From assembly GCF_018263905.1 (NCBI RefSeq), contig NZ_JAAFZU010000001.1:422228-486227 (forward strand): a stretch of 64,000 nucleotides of DNA, written 5' to 3'. Source of the DNA: Loktanella sp. SALINAS62 (GTDB lineage Bacteria; Pseudomonadota; Alphaproteobacteria; Rhodobacterales; Rhodobacteraceae). The notes below the pieces were generated by a model. The model saw nothing but the letters and a program-made list of their open reading frames with translations, was not told the DNA's origin and did no database searches. Shown in pieces: positions 9,272 through 20,000 of the stretch (positions within the stretch are counted from its first letter, which is position 1; each line of letters starts with the position of its first letter). A program made the translations under genes and the position numbers.

Positions 9272-9369
9272 GCCGTGGCACCGCCTGATAATTGACGACC
9301 GGGATCGGCGTCATACCCGCCGTTGCGCGCAAGCTGGACCAACATCAGGCAAACCGCAAGATGCCGTCG

Positions 9370-10206
9370 TCAGCGCCCGATCCCCATGGGGCGCAGCGGC
9401 ATGTGGCGGTTCACGTCCTTGTATAACAGGTATCGGAACGGCCCCGGCCCGCCCGCGTAACAGGCCTGCGGGCAAAAGGCGCGCAGCCACATGAAATCGC
9501 CCGCCTCGACTTCGACCCAGTCGCTGTTCAGGCGATAGGCCGCTTTGCCCTGCAGGACATACAGCCCGTGTTCCATGACGTGGGTTTCCAAGAACGGAAT
9601 CACAGCACCCGGCTGCAGCGTGACGATGGTGACATGCATATCGTGCCGCAAATCGGCGGGATCGACAAAGCGTGTCGTGGCCCACTTGCCGTCCGTGTCA
9701 GGCATCACGGTCGGGGCGATATTCTGTTCGTTTGCAATAATGACGTCAGGCGCATCCAACCCCGGCACCGCCGCATAATGTTTGCGAATCCAATGGAACC
9801 GCAGCATCGCATCACCGTCATTACGCAGGGTCCAGTCGGACCCGGCAGGCAAATAGGCATAACCGCCTTCGGTCAGATCGTGGGACGCGCCATTCACCGT
9901 CAGACGGGCGGTGCCATCCACCACGAACAGCACGCCCTGCGCCTCTGGGTCAGCCTCTGGCCGGGTGGACCCGCCGCCGGGTGCGACTTCCATGATGTAT
10001 TGTGAAAAGGTTTCGGCAAAGCCTGACAGCGGGCGGGCAATGACCCACAACCGCGTGTCATCCCAGAACGGCAGGTAACTGGTGACAATATCGCGCATCG
10101 TGCCTTTTGGAATGACCGCATAGGCATCGGTGAACACCGCGCGGTCGGTCAGCAACTGGTCCTGCCCCGGATGGCCGCCGGTCGGGGCATAGTATTTTGC
10201 GGACAT
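9370..10206 (-). CDS. allE: (S)-ureidoglycine aminohydrolase
   Basis: Bicupin enzyme that releases ammonia from (S)-ureidoglycine to give (S)-ureidoglycolate in allantoin breakdown. It has 278 residues from the ATG at 10206 (MSAKYYAPTGGHPGQ), with two cupin halves. The second half holds the conserved tail motifs LQGKAAYRLNSDWVEVEAGD, MWLRAFCPQACYAGG and RYLLYKDVNRH, including His and Glu residues that bind manganese in the family. Its product feeds glyoxylate to malate synthase G, the next gene upstream on the same strand (65 bases apart). Allantoinase, allantoate amidohydrolase and ureidoglycolate lyase are not in the window. Confidence 0.92.
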   Translation of the reverse strand: MSAKYYAPTGGHPGQDQLLTDRAVFTDAYAVIPKGTMRDIVTSYLPFWDDTRLWVIARPLSGFAETFSQYIMEVAPGGGSTRPEADPEAQGVLFVVDGTARLTVNGASHDLTEGGYAYLPAGSDWTLRNDGDAMLRFHWIRKHYAAVPGLDAPDVIIANEQNIAPTVMPDTDGKWATTRFVDPADLRHDMHVTIVTLQPGAVIPFLETHVMEHGLYVLQGKAAYRLNSDWVEVEAGDFMWLRAFCPQACYAGGPGPFRYLLYKDVNRHMPLRPMGIGR

Positions 10207-10271
10207 GGACTGTTCCTTGGCTGTTTTGCAAAAGGTCTGCGGGGGCGGATATGACCGCCCCCTGTCGATGG

Positions 10272-12431
10272 TCACTGCGCCTTGTATTCCAGACGGCGCG
10301 CATGCAGCACCGGTTCGGTATAGCCTGACGGCTGGTCGCGCCCCAGCAGCACCAGATCACAAGCCGCCTGAAACGCGATACCGTCGTAATCCGGCGCCAT
10401 CGGCCTGTACTGGGGATCACCAGCGTTCTGCTTGTCCACGATTTCGGCCATCCGTTTCATCGTGTCGACGACCTGATCACGACTGACGACGCCGTGATGC
10501 AGCCAGTTCGCGATGTGCTGGGCAGAAATGCGGCAGGTGGCGCGGTCTTCCATCAGGCCCACGTCGTTGATGTCGGGCACTTTGGAACAGCCGATACCCT
10601 GATCGATCCAACGGACCACATAGCCAAGGATGCCTTGGGCGTTGTTTTCAACCTCTCGGACGATCTGATCGTCGGTCCATTTGCGATAGCGCGCCAGCGG
10701 AATATCCAGCAACGCATCGACATAGGCACGGCGACCGGCGCGCAACAGACGCGCCTGTACAGCGGCCACGTCGACCTTGTGGTAATGCAGCGCATGCAAC
10801 GTTGCCGCCGTCGGGCTGGGCACCCATGCGCAGTTTGCACCGGCTTGCGGATGTTCGATCTTGGAATCCAGCATGGCGGCCATGTTGTCGGGGGCAGCCC
10901 ACATCCCCTTGCCGATCTGCGCCTTGCCGGACAGGCCACATTCCAGCCCGATATCGACGTTCTGGTTTTCATAGGCCGTGATCCAGCCCTTGCGCTTGAT
11001 GAAATCCTTGCGGCTGAATGGCCCCGCTTCCATCGAGGTGTGAATTTCATCGCCGGTCCGGTCCAGAAAGCCCGTGTTGATGAAACAGACACGGTGACGG
11101 GCGGCGCGGATGCATTCTTTCAGGTTCACGGACGTGCGGCGTTCTTCATCCATGATCCCCAGCTTGACCGTATATTGCGGCAGACCCAGCACGGTTTCCA
11201 CGTGGCTGAAAATGTCGTTGGCAAACGCCACTTCGGCAGGGCCATGCATCTTTGGTTTCACGACATAGACCGACCCGGTGGTCGAATTTCGCAACCCTGC
11301 CTGTTTTTTCAGGTCGTGCATGGCGATCAGGGTTGTAACCATCGCGTCCAGCAACCCTTCGAACGCGGGGTTTCCGTCGGCATCCAGCACGGTGGGGTTT
11401 GTCATCAGGTGGCCGACGTTACGCACCAGCAGCAGCGCGCGGCCCTTCAGCGTCAAGTCCGATCCATCCGGCGCGGTGAATGTCTGGTCGCCGTGCAGGT
11501 CGCGGGTGATCGTTTTGCCATTTTTGTCGAACGTTTCCGACAGATCGCCCTGCATCAGGCCCAGCCAGTTGCCATAGGCCAGCACCTTGTCTTCGGCATC
11601 GACGCAGGCCACGGAATCTTCGCAATCGATGATGGCGGAAATGGCCGATTCAAGGGTGACATCGGCAAGGCCGGACGCCGTGGTTTTGCCAATCGGGTGG
11701 CTGCGGTCGAACACCAGTTTGACGTGCAGATTGTTGTTGCGCAGCAGGATCGCGTCGGGCGCATCGGCGCTACCCTGATAGCCTGCAAACTTTTCCGGCT
11801 GCATCAGACCTGTGCCATCGACCTGCAACTGTCCATCCACGATGCAATACGATTCCGCCTGCGCGTGGCTGGTGCCAGTGATCGGGAACGCTTCGTCCAG
11901 AAACACGGCGGACCGGGACACCACACGCGCACCCCGCCCTGTGTCGAACGGGCCAGGTGCAGGCGGCGCGCCCATCGCATCAGTCCCGTAGAATGCATCA
12001 TACAGGCTGCCCCACCGCGCATTGGCCGCATTCAGCACGAAACGCGCGTTTGTCACGGGCACCACAAGCTGAGGCCCGGCGATGGTGGCGAATTCAGGAT
12101 CGGTGTTTTCGGTTTCGATATGGAAATCGTCGCCTTCGGGAACGATGTAGCCGATATTTTCCAAGAACGCCTTATAGACGTCCGGGTCATGCGGCGTGTT
12201 CGATTGTGACCGATGCCAATCGTCGATCTGGGACTGAAGCGATGCGCGTTCGTCCAGCAGCGCACGATTGCGCGGCCCGAAATCGTTGATCAGCGTCGCA
12301 AACCCTGCCCATAGGTCCGCCGCATCGACGCCGGTGCCCGGCAAGGCGCGGTTTTCGATAAAGGATGCGAATACACCGGCGACCTGCAAGCCTGCGCGAT
12401 CCACGTATTGGTTATCTGATCGATCTGTCAT
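10272..12431 (-). CDS. glcB: malate synthase G
   Basis: Condenses glyoxylate with acetyl-CoA to malate. The 719-residue length matches the G isoform. Recognisable segments are the N-terminal region [31 protein letters not shown]-like [20 protein letters not shown], the central [15 protein letters not shown] and [20 protein letters not shown]-type region ([20 protein letters not shown]), and [23 protein letters not shown] 12431 has AGGGA seven bases upstream. Lying directly upstream of allE, it links urate-derived glyoxylate to the TCA cycle; it could equally serve general glyoxylate metabolism. Confidence 0.95.
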   Translation of the reverse strand: MTDRSDNQYVDRAGLQVAGVFASFIENRALPGTGVDAADLWAGFATLINDFGPRNRALLDERASLQSQIDDWHRSQSNTPHDPDVYKAFLENIGYIVPEGDDFHIETENTDPEFATIAGPQLVVPVTNARFVLNAANARWGSLYDAFYGTDAMGAPPAPGPFDTGRGARVVSRSAVFLDEAFPITGTSHAQAESYCIVDGQLQVDGTGLMQPEKFAGYQGSADAPDAILLRNNNLHVKLVFDRSHPIGKTTASGLADVTLESAISAIIDCEDSVACVDAEDKVLAYGNWLGLMQGDLSETFDKNGKTITRDLHGDQTFTAPDGSDLTLKGRALLLVRNVGHLMTNPTVLDADGNPAFEGLLDAMVTTLIAMHDLKKQAGLRNSTTGSVYVVKPKMHGPAEVAFANDIFSHVETVLGLPQYTVKLGIMDEERRTSVNLKECIRAARHRVCFINTGFLDRTGDEIHTSMEAGPFSRKDFIKRKGWITAYENQNVDIGLECGLSGKAQIGKGMWAAPDNMAAMLDSKIEHPQAGANCAWVPSPTAATLHALHYHKVDVAAVQARLLRAGRRAYVDALLDIPLARYRKWTDDQIVREVENNAQGILGYVVRWIDQGIGCSKVPDINDVGLMEDRATCRISAQHIANWLHHGVVSRDQVVDTMKRMAEIVDKQNAGDPQYRPMAPDYDGIAFQAACDLVLLGRDQPSGYTEPVLHARRLEYKAQ

Positions 12432-12580
12432 CTGTCATCCCTGCGGTTATTGGCGCAACCGGATCGCATCGCACCGGTCGGTTTACGGCAATCTAGGGCG
12501 AACACCGGCCACGTGGCACCCCAAATCCGCTGATATTGTCAGACAGGACTTTCAATATAATCAGAACGAACGCCCACGAT

Positions 12581-14170
12581 TTACTGTTTTTCCGCGATAT
12601 GCATTTTCAGGATATGACGATACAGCCCGATCCCCAGCCGCGACAACTGCCCCGATTGTTCGGTTCCGTCCAGCGCACCAAAGCCACGAATATCGCGGTC
12701 ACGTCGCGCGATCCGGAACCCGGCCCCCACTTCGGACATCTGCACGAACGCCCGCAACCGATGGGCAGCTTCGGAATCCCCGGCGCGGTCCACGTCGGTC
12801 AGCAACAGCATATGTGCAGGCCGCTTGCTGCGTCCGATCCGCCCGCGCAGCTGATGCAATTGCGACAGGCCGAACATATCGGCGTTCCAGACAACCATCG
12901 TGTTGGCGCGGGCGTTGTCCAGACCGTTTTCAATGATCGACGTACAAAGCAAGACGTCCACGTCCTTGTTCATAAAGCCCAGCATCGCCGCCGACATATC
13001 GTCATCCGCCATCCGGCCATGCGCAACCGCATAGGTGAAATCGACACCCGCTTGCCTGAGCTTTGTGTCAAGTTCCTCGACCCCCGCAATACGGGGCGAC
13101 ACAACGTAGCATTGCCCGCCGCGCGCAATTTCGGTGGCAATCGCCCTTAACAGGTGTGCCTCGTCGCATTCGGCCACATGGGTTTCTACGGGCTTGCGGG
13201 CCTTTGGCGGTGTCGCCAGCACGGATACGTCCACTAAACCGACCTCTGCCGCTGCGAGCGAGCGGGGGATCGGCGTCGCGGTCATGCTCAGGATATGCGC
13301 GCCCGGGGCCAGATCGCGCAGCGCAGCTTTTTGTTCCTGCCCGAATTTCTGTTCCTCGTCGATCACGACCAGCGCCAGATGGCCGAACCGCAAATCAACA
13401 CCCAGCAGCGTCTGTGTGCCGACCACGATGCAGACCTTGCCTGCCGCGATCCGGTCCGTCGCCGCGGCACGGTCGGCATCGGGGGTCAGGCGCGACAGTT
13501 CGATCACGTCAACGCCAAGCGGCGCGAAACGTGTGCGAAACGTGTCAAAGTGCTGCCGCGCCAGCACCGTTGTCGGGGCCGCGATCACAACCTGATGGCC
13601 CGACAGGACGGCGGCGGCGGCAGCCCGCATCGCCACTTCTGTTTTACCGAAACCGACGTCACCCACCAGCAGGCGGTTCATCGGCTCGGTCGCCGCCAGA
13701 TCATCGGCGACGACGGCAAAGGTATGGTCCTGATCGACGGTCGGTTCATGTGCGAACGCCTGCACAAATGCGGCAAAGCGTTCGGCATCGGGGGTCAAGG
13801 ATTGCGCTTTTGCTGACCGACGGCGCTTGTCCTCTTCCAGCATATGCTCGGCGCTTTGCCGCAATTCCACGATCATTGCGTCACGGTGGCGGATCCAATC
13901 GCCAGCTTTCAGTCGGTCCAGACTTAGATCTTCTGCCGGGGCACCGTAGCGCCAGAAATCCCGGCCTTCCTCTGCGGGCAGGGTCAGTTTACCGCCCTCG
14001 CGATAAATCAGCGTGGTCAGGGTCTGTGTCGTGTCACCCAGATCGTATTTTTCCTGCCCGTCATATTTCGCGAGACCGTGTTCAAAATGGACAACCGCAT
14101 CGCCGCGTTCCAGCGCGTCGTCGCCGAACAGCAGGTCATGGTCGCGGTCGGTCATGGTGTGGTGGGTCAT
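12581..14170 (-). CDS. short Mfd-like helicase (CarD/RID domain plus translocase only)
   Basis: A 529-residue protein matching only the middle of transcription-repair coupling factor Mfd. An N-terminal CarD/RNA-polymerase-interaction-like domain (about residues 15-90, GDAVVHFEHGLAKYDG) precedes two RecA-like motor domains. These carry Walker A GDVGFGKTEVAMRA (about 169-182), motif II DEEQKFG, motif III MTATPIPRS, motif V CTSIIENGLD and motif VI QLHQLRGRIGRS. It stops soon after the translocation motif (EQSGQLSRLGIGLYRHIL), so the UvrB-like domains D1-D3 and the regulatory C-terminal D7 are absent. There is no room for D1-D3 upstream, since another gene ends at 14279. It is presumably an Mfd paralogue, with a full mfd elsewhere. 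Confidence 0.8.
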   Translation of the reverse strand: MTHHTMTDRDHDLLFGDDALERGDAVVHFEHGLAKYDGQEKYDLGDTTQTLTTLIYREGGKLTLPAEEGRDFWRYGAPAEDLSLDRLKAGDWIRHRDAMIVELRQSAEHMLEEDKRRRSAKAQSLTPDAERFAAFVQAFAHEPTVDQDHTFAVVADDLAATEPMNRLLVGDVGFGKTEVAMRAAAAAVLSGHQVVIAAPTTVLARQHFDTFRTRFAPLGVDVIELSRLTPDADRAAATDRIAAGKVCIVVGTQTLLGVDLRFGHLALVVIDEEQKFGQEQKAALRDLAPGAHILSMTATPIPRSLAAAEVGLVDVSVLATPPKARKPVETHVAECDEAHLLRAIATEIARGGQCYVVSPRIAGVEELDTKLRQAGVDFTYAVAHGRMADDDMSAAMLGFMNKDVDVLLCTSIIENGLDNARANTMVVWNADMFGLSQLHQLRGRIGRSKRPAHMLLLTDVDRAGDSEAAHRLRAFVQMSEVGAGFRIARRDRDIRGFGALDGTEQSGQLSRLGIGLYRHILKMHIAEKQ

Positions 14171-14278
14171 GTCAGGGCTTTCGATCTGTCGCCCGCCCCA
14201 ACCCCGTCACACCGATTTCGTTGCCACTGATCTGGCAAAAAGTCGCGCCCGGACCTGCATCGCCCGGGCGCGCTGTGA

Positions 14279-15385
14279 TCAGGCCGCGTTGGACTGATCG
14301 GGCAGGTAGTCGGCAATGGCGCGCCCCCGCCCTGTGGCATAATCCTGTGCCACGGCGATCCAGTCGATCTGTGCGGCACGCGACCAATCCGGCTGACCGC
14401 CAGACACAGCAGTCGCGGCCTGTCCATAGTGGACTACGCGCTGGCCTTCGGTGAAATCGTCAATCGCCTGATCCCAACGGTCGCCCGCGATTGTCAGACC
14501 AAGCCTGCGCGTCAGCGGGGCATATTCCGCCGTGAACAAGGTGCCGAAACCTTCGGCATAGCGGTTTTGCAGCAGGGGCGGTTTCAGAAAGGCCGCGTTC
14601 ACGTCGGCTGGTCGCAGGCGGGTGGATTTCAGGAAATCGTGCCGTTCGAAACTGCGGGTAAAATCCGGCCGGTCAGCGGGTTCCGGTCCGCTTTGATGGT
14701 TGGTGGCGATGGCCTGCGGCATCAGCCGCGCGCCCCCGCCCGGCGCCATTTCGACGCTGGCGGTCCGACCATCGGCATCGGCCAGCACGATATTATAGGC
14801 CATGTGCGACGGGATACGTCGCAGGGCTGCAATACCCTGCGCAACCGTATCGCAGGTTTCCAGCACGTAGCGCAGGATCGTCGTGATCCCGAAACCGCGC
14901 CCGGTTTGAGACCGCCCGCCAAAGGCAAGTGCCACACTAAGTCCCGCGTCGTTGATCCCGTCGGACAGGCCCCACAGAAATTCCACCATGCCCATGACCC
15001 CACGTCCGGTCCACGCGCTGTGCAGCAAAAGACCTTCGTTCAGATCGGGCGACAGATCATAGTTCCGGACCAACCGCACATCGGTCGCATCCGCGACAGC
15101 CGCCAGCGAACAGCCGCCCAGATAAGCGGGCGGGCACCATGTCGACAGGAACCGCGCCGCACGGTCGGTCCCCCCCGCCAGCGCGGTCAGTCGGTCATGC
15201 ACGGGGGTCAGTTCCGGCATATACTGCGTGATGGCGTCGCGGCAGGCGGCGGCCGACGGTCCGTTGTCACCGCCACGGGCGATAAACCACGCTTCGTACG
15301 CGGGCCAGGACCGCGCCCAGCGGGCGGTCCATTTGGGGCCGGGCGTCGCTTCGTGAACGGCGTCGATGGTCAATGTCATGCTCAT
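14279..15385 (-). CDS. C45-family Ntn hydrolase / acyl-CoA:6-APA acyltransferase-like
   Basis: A 368-residue N-terminal-nucleophile amidohydrolase. The expected autoprocessing cysteine is in YLGGCSLAAVADATD, followed by LVRNYDLSPDLNEG, a pattern seen in penicillin acyltransferase-like C45 peptidases. Further family features are WGLSDGINDAGLSVALAFGG and IPSHMAYNIVLADADG. ATG 15385 has AAAGG nine bases upstream. It starts five bases after the PHB-depolymerase-like esterase stop and belongs to the RHH-esterase-C45 operon. Known relatives cleave or transfer small acyl amides; the real substrate here is unknown. Confidence 0.75.
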   Translation of the reverse strand: MSMTLTIDAVHEATPGPKWTARWARSWPAYEAWFIARGGDNGPSAAACRDAITQYMPELTPVHDRLTALAGGTDRAARFLSTWCPPAYLGGCSLAAVADATDVRLVRNYDLSPDLNEGLLLHSAWTGRGVMGMVEFLWGLSDGINDAGLSVALAFGGRSQTGRGFGITTILRYVLETCDTVAQGIAALRRIPSHMAYNIVLADADGRTASVEMAPGGGARLMPQAIATNHQSGPEPADRPDFTRSFERHDFLKSTRLRPADVNAAFLKPPLLQNRYAEGFGTLFTAEYAPLTRRLGLTIAGDRWDQAIDDFTEGQRVVHYGQAATAVSGGQPDWSRAAQIDWIAVAQDYATGRGRAIADYLPDQSNAA

Positions 15386-15390
15386 ATCGG

Positions 15391-16431
15391 TTAGCCTTTC
15401 GGGCTGATCTGTTGGAAAAAGCGGACCATTTCGGTGCTGGCGTCCGGTCCGCTGGTGTCGGTATAGCTTCCGCCTGCCTGCCCGCCGGACCACGCATGAC
15501 CCAGACCATCGATGCGCCAGTCTTCGGACAAGGGGCGGCCGTCGGTGTCGGTCACGGTCGTCTGCTGGTAGCTGCGGCCCCCGATGCTGCCCGTCTGCGA
15601 CGTTTCGATTGTCTGGGCGGGACCGTGGGTGGCGGTGTCACGCATAATGCTGTCGGCATTGGTCGGGTGGACTGTGGCGTCGGCAGTGCCGTGGAACTGG
15701 ATGGTGGGCACGGCGGCCCGTGCGGCAAAGCCGCTGGCCCCAGCGTCCGACCGCCCCGCCATCGCGGCAAAGGCGGACGGCACGTCCTTGGCGGCGCCAT
15801 ATGGCAGGCCCGCATGCACACCGATTGCGGCAAAGACGTCCGGATAGCTTTGCCCCAGTATGACGGCCATCGCGGCCCCCGCCGACAGACCCGCCGCATA
15901 GACACGGTCATGCGGCACCCCATGTTCCGCAGCGACGCGGCGCGCGATCCCGGCCAGAATGGCGGGTTCGCCCCGGTCGCGCATCTGGTCGCCGCGCCGG
16001 AACCAGTTCCAGCAGGACTGGGCGTTGTCGCCGCGTGACTGCTGGGGATAGACGATGACCAGCCGGTGCGTTTCTGCCAGCGCGTTCATGCCCGTCCCGG
16101 TCGCAAAATCCTGCGGCGTCTGCGTGCAGCCATGCAGCATCACGATGACACCGGTGATCCCGTCGGGCGCTGTCGCGGGCACATAGGTCCAGTAACGGCG
16201 GCTGCCGTCGGACCCTGCATAATCGCGCGCGGCGAAACCGGCACCGGCGGGCAGATCTGCCATTGCAGGCGCATCGCCAAAGACCGGCGTGCGGCGCGCC
16301 TGTGGCCCGGCAGGCAAGGCATCGGGCATCAATCCGTGCTGCGCCAGCGTGCGGCGCACAAGGTCGTTGGCGTCCGTGATGCGCGCAGCATCCGTCGCCC
16401 GGCGCATGGCGCCAAGGTTCAGTTTCAACAT
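15391..16431 (-). CDS. PHB-depolymerase-family alpha/beta-hydrolase esterase
   Basis: A 346-residue esterase of the LpqC / extracellular PHB depolymerase type 1 family. Signatures are the oxyanion region VIVMLHGCTQTPQDFATGTG, the nucleophile elbow YAAGLSAGAAMA, a later acidic residue around GTADATVHPTNA and the histidine region GLGHAWSGGQ. There is no obvious N-terminal signal peptide, although family members often act on secreted or granule-bound polyesters. ATG 16431 has AAGGA six bases upstream. It lies between the RHH regulator and the C45 hydrolase in one operon. Substrates could be short-chain polyhydroxyalkanoate, feruloyl or acetyl esters. Confidence 0.85.
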   Translation of the reverse strand: MLKLNLGAMRRATDAARITDANDLVRRTLAQHGLMPDALPAGPQARRTPVFGDAPAMADLPAGAGFAARDYAGSDGSRRYWTYVPATAPDGITGVIVMLHGCTQTPQDFATGTGMNALAETHRLVIVYPQQSRGDNAQSCWNWFRRGDQMRDRGEPAILAGIARRVAAEHGVPHDRVYAAGLSAGAAMAVILGQSYPDVFAAIGVHAGLPYGAAKDVPSAFAAMAGRSDAGASGFAARAAVPTIQFHGTADATVHPTNADSIMRDTATHGPAQTIETSQTGSIGGRSYQQTTVTDTDGRPLSEDWRIDGLGHAWSGGQAGGSYTDTSGPDASTEMVRFFQQISPKG

Positions 16432-16461
16432 CTGTTGTCCTTTTAGGGGTTAGGTCCGCGT

Positions 16462-16878
16462 CTACTGGATGCGGTCGGCAAGCGCCTTTTTCAGTTCTGG
16501 ACTAGCCTGCAACGCACCCAACACCGTGATCGACCCGATGGTCGCGCGGGCAAGGTCCGGCGTGATGTCGGTATCGAACCGCACCAGACCAACCACTTTG
16601 ATGTGCAAGATTTCGCCAGCGGATTTCAGCGATTCAAGATCGGCCCGCGCATAGTCGCGCAGGCCCAGTTCCATCGTATGGCGTTCAATCGAACGGCTGA
16701 CGCTTTCGCCATGCGTATCCAGTTGCTTGCGGATCGCGGTGCGGATGAAATCGCTGCGGTTGGAATAGAAACCTTCCTGCACCAGCAGGTCGATACGGCC
16801 AAGGTCGACGTAACCCAGATTAATCGTGATCTTTTCGCTGTCGGGGGTCTTGTCCCGTAACTGTCGTACGTTGCTCAT
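16462..16878 (-). CDS. ribbon-helix-helix (CopG-type) regulator
   Basis: A 138-residue protein with an N-terminal RHH DNA-binding segment: EKITINLGYVDLGRIDLLVQ provides the strand and first helix, and GFYSNRSDFIRTAIRKQL the second helix. A C-terminal domain of about 90 residues follows (LKSAGEILHIKVVGLVRFD, then TIGSITVLGALQASPEL) that I do not recognise. ATG 16878 has GGAG about eight bases upstream; the frame extends 25 codons further without family similarity. It is first in the operon with the esterase and C45 hydrolase, so it probably autoregulates this operon (inference). Confidence 0.8.
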   Translation of the reverse strand: MSNVRQLRDKTPDSEKITINLGYVDLGRIDLLVQEGFYSNRSDFIRTAIRKQLDTHGESVSRSIERHTMELGLRDYARADLESLKSAGEILHIKVVGLVRFDTDITPDLARATIGSITVLGALQASPELKKALADRIQ

Positions 16879-16971
16879 AAGGTTTCTCCATCCATGTGGA
16901 TGGTATATGGATTTCATTAGGTGGTGCGCAACCCCTAGATGCATCTTCATCACAAGGATGTGCCCCGCATG

Positions 16972-17005
16972 AACAGGGCCGGATCATCACTGACCCGGCC
17001 CTGTT
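16972..17005. terminator. hairpin downstream of RND permease gene
   Basis: An 11-base perfect stem, AACAGGGCCGG (16972-16982) and CCGGCCCTGTT (16995-17005), with a 12-base loop. It lies 26 bases past the stop of the minus-strand RND gene and before the RHH gene. No strong T-tract follows on the minus strand, so termination is likely but not certain. Confidence 0.55.
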
Positions 17006-17030
17006 TGTTCCAATATTTGCTTGGCCGTAG

Positions 17031-20000
17031 CTATTCGGCTGGCACGGCGTCAGGCGGGACCGCCCGTTTGGCACGTTTTTCACCCAGCATCAGCATGGCC
17101 GGTGTCACGATCAATGTCAGAACCGTTGCAACCACCAAGCCACCGGCGATGGCGGACGACAGTTCGGTCCACCACTGCGTTGACGGTGCACCAAAGACGA
17201 TTTCGCGGGTGAAAAAGTTAAGGTTCACCCCGATCACCATCGGCATCAGACCCAACGCCGTGGTGATGGACGTCAGGAACACCGGGCGAAGACGCTGCGC
17301 GCCCGTCCGCAAAGCTGCTTCCATCGGGGATTGGCCGATACGTTTGAGGTCATTGTAGGTGTCGATCAACACGATGTTGTTGTTCACCACGATCCCCGCC
17401 AGCGCGATCACACCGATCCCGCCCATGACGACCCCGAATGGACGCCCCGTTATCAACAGGCCCAACAGAACCCCCGCCACCGAAAAGACAATCGCGCTCA
17501 TCACGACGAAGGCCTGAAAGAAGTTGTTGAACTGGATCACAAGGATCACGAACATCAGGAAAATCGCGGTCAGGAACGCCGTTGCCAGAAACGCCATGCT
17601 TTCGGCCTGATCCTCTGCTTCGCCGGCAAAAGAAAACTCCACGCCTTCGGGCAATTCCGCGTCATTCAAGGCCGCCGTCAGTTCGGTCACCTGATCGTTC
17701 ACCAGCACGCCGGGGCCGACGTTGGCTTCGATCGTGGTCACGCGCTTTTCGTCGATCCGGCGGATAATGCCGGTGCGGTCGGACGGCGCAAAAGTGACAA
17801 AGTTCGAAATCGGCACCAGTCCCGATGTGGTCGGAACGCGCAGGCTGGCCAGTTCCGACAGGGAACGTTCTTCGCGTGGGAAACGCACCCGAATGTCCAA
17901 CGATCCGTCCACGTCCTCTGGCCGGTAATCGGCGACCGTGATTCCCTGGGTCAAAAGCTGAACCGCCTGTCCCAACAGGCTGACATCGGCACCAAAGCGC
18001 GCCGCCTCTGCCCGGTTCACCAAAATCGACACCTCGACCCCCGGCACGGGGCGTGTATCGGTGACGTCGGTAAAGCCACCGATCCGGTCCATGATATCGC
18101 GGATCTGCTGCACGGCTGCGGCCTGCGTATCCGGATTGCGCGCCGTCACCTGCAGGTTGACCGGCTTACCGGCAGTCGGTCCGCCGCTTTCGGTCTGCAC
18201 CTGCACGTCGATCCCGGCGATGTCAGACACGCTTTCGCGGATGTCCTCGCCGATTTCGGCGGCGGTGCGTCGGGTATCCCACGGCGTCAGATCCAGTTGC
18301 AGCGTGCCAATGGTTTCTTCGTCGCCCTGCCCCGCGCTCATCATGGAACGGGCGTAGATGCTTGCGATCTCATCGTATTCGACCAGACGGTCTTCGACGG
18401 CGCGGACCAATGCATCACGTTCAAAGATGGAAAAGTTATCGCGCGCGCGGACTTGCACCTGCATGAAATCGGGTTCGACGGACGGAAAGAAAGTGATCCC
18501 CTTGCCAAATTGACCATACAGGCCAAAGCCACCCAGCAGCAGCGCCACGGCCAGCAGGACGGTCGCACCGGGGCGCAGGATGGCCCATTGCAGGAACCGA
18601 ACGTAGGCGCCGGTAAAACCGCCCATGTCGCGCGGATCACCGAATTCTGCCGCGTGAAGTGCGGCTTTGGCCCGTGCGGATTGTGGCTGGCGTTTGCCGA
18701 TCAGGCCGCCCACAACAGGAATGAAAATCAAAGCCATGAACAGCGATGCCGTCAGGGTCAGAATCACCGTGATGGGCAGAAATTTCATGAATTGCCCGAC
18801 CAGCCCGCTCCAGAACAGAAGCGGGAAGAACACGCAAAGCGTGGTCGCCGTCGACGCGATGATGGGCCATGCCATACGCTTTGCCGCATAGCTGTAGGCC
18901 TCTTTCGGCGATGCGCCTTCCTGTAACTTGCGGTCGGCCAACTCGGTCGTCACGATTGCACCATCGACCAGCATTCCGACTACTAGGATCAGCGAAAACA
19001 GGACCACGATGTTCATCGTGTAGCCCAGCGTCCACAGGGCGATGACACCGACCAGAAACGCGCCCGGAATGGACAGACCCACAAGGATCGATGACCGCAG
19101 GCCCAGTGCCAAGACGATGACGATCATGACCAGAATGACCGCGGCGATGACGTTGGCTTCCAGATCGCTGAGCAGATCCTCGACCTGTTTGGATTGATCC
19201 TGCAAATACGTCACTTCGACGCTGTCGGGCCAATCGACGCGCAGGTCTTCGACCACAGCCTTGGCGGCGGCGACCGTTTCGATGATGTTGGCGCCCGACC
19301 GCTTCTTGATTTCCAGCGCCAGCGCAGGCTGACCGTTGATCCGCGCGAACGAGTCCGGATCTTCGAACGTGCGGCGGATCGTGGCGACATCGCCAAAGGT
19401 CACGACGGCATCGTCGCGCACCTTGATCGGCATCGCCATCACGTCATCAAGATCCTGAATAAGCCCGGGCACCTTGAGCACGATCCGGCCAGACCCCGTT
19501 TCGATTGCCCCCGCAGCGACCAGCAGATTGTTACGCTGGATCTGCCCGATCAATTCGTCGAACGACAGATTGTAGGTCTGGAATACCGTGGGGTCGATCA
19601 GCACTTCTAGAAATTCGAACCGCTGGCCGCCGATATCGACTTCCAGCACGCCTTCGAGACCTTCAAGCTCTTCCTGCAGGTTTTCGGCCAGATCGTTCAG
19701 CGTCCGTTCCGGCACCGGGCCGGACAGGATCGCGGTGATGATCGGAAACAGCGCGGTGTTGATTTCAGTGATGGTAATTTCATAGGCATCGTCGGGCAGT
19801 TCGTTTTGCGCCCGGTCAGCCGCGACGCGCACCTTATCCAGCGCTTCCTGATTGTCGCCGCCGGGCGAAAATTCCAGCTGCACACTGGCAAATCCTTCGG
19901 CCGCTTCGGAATTCATGCTGTCCAGCCCGGTGATGGATGCGAATTCAGTCTCCATCGGTTCCAGCAGCAGGCGTTCGGCGTCGGACGGGCTGATTCCGTC

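Noticed and set aside
10494-12209. A 571-codon open frame on the plus strand opposite malate synthase G
   Set aside because: The opposite strand encodes a full-length conserved enzyme; the frame has no recognisable domain or ribosome site.
12581-14170. The short Mfd-like gene as a decayed or frameshifted mfd
   Set aside because: The frame is intact with all motor motifs, the flanking sequence holds other genes directly before and after, and no remnants of the missing domains are visible.
16972-17005. Inverted repeats as CRISPR repeats
   Set aside because: The hairpins at 8237, 16972, 36925 and 63060 are single copies in gene gaps, without spacers or repeated units; no array was found.
17331-18926. 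A 531-codon open frame opposite the RND permease
   Set aside because: Antisense to a conserved 1041-residue transporter; low-complexity His/Asp/Gln-rich sequence without motifs.
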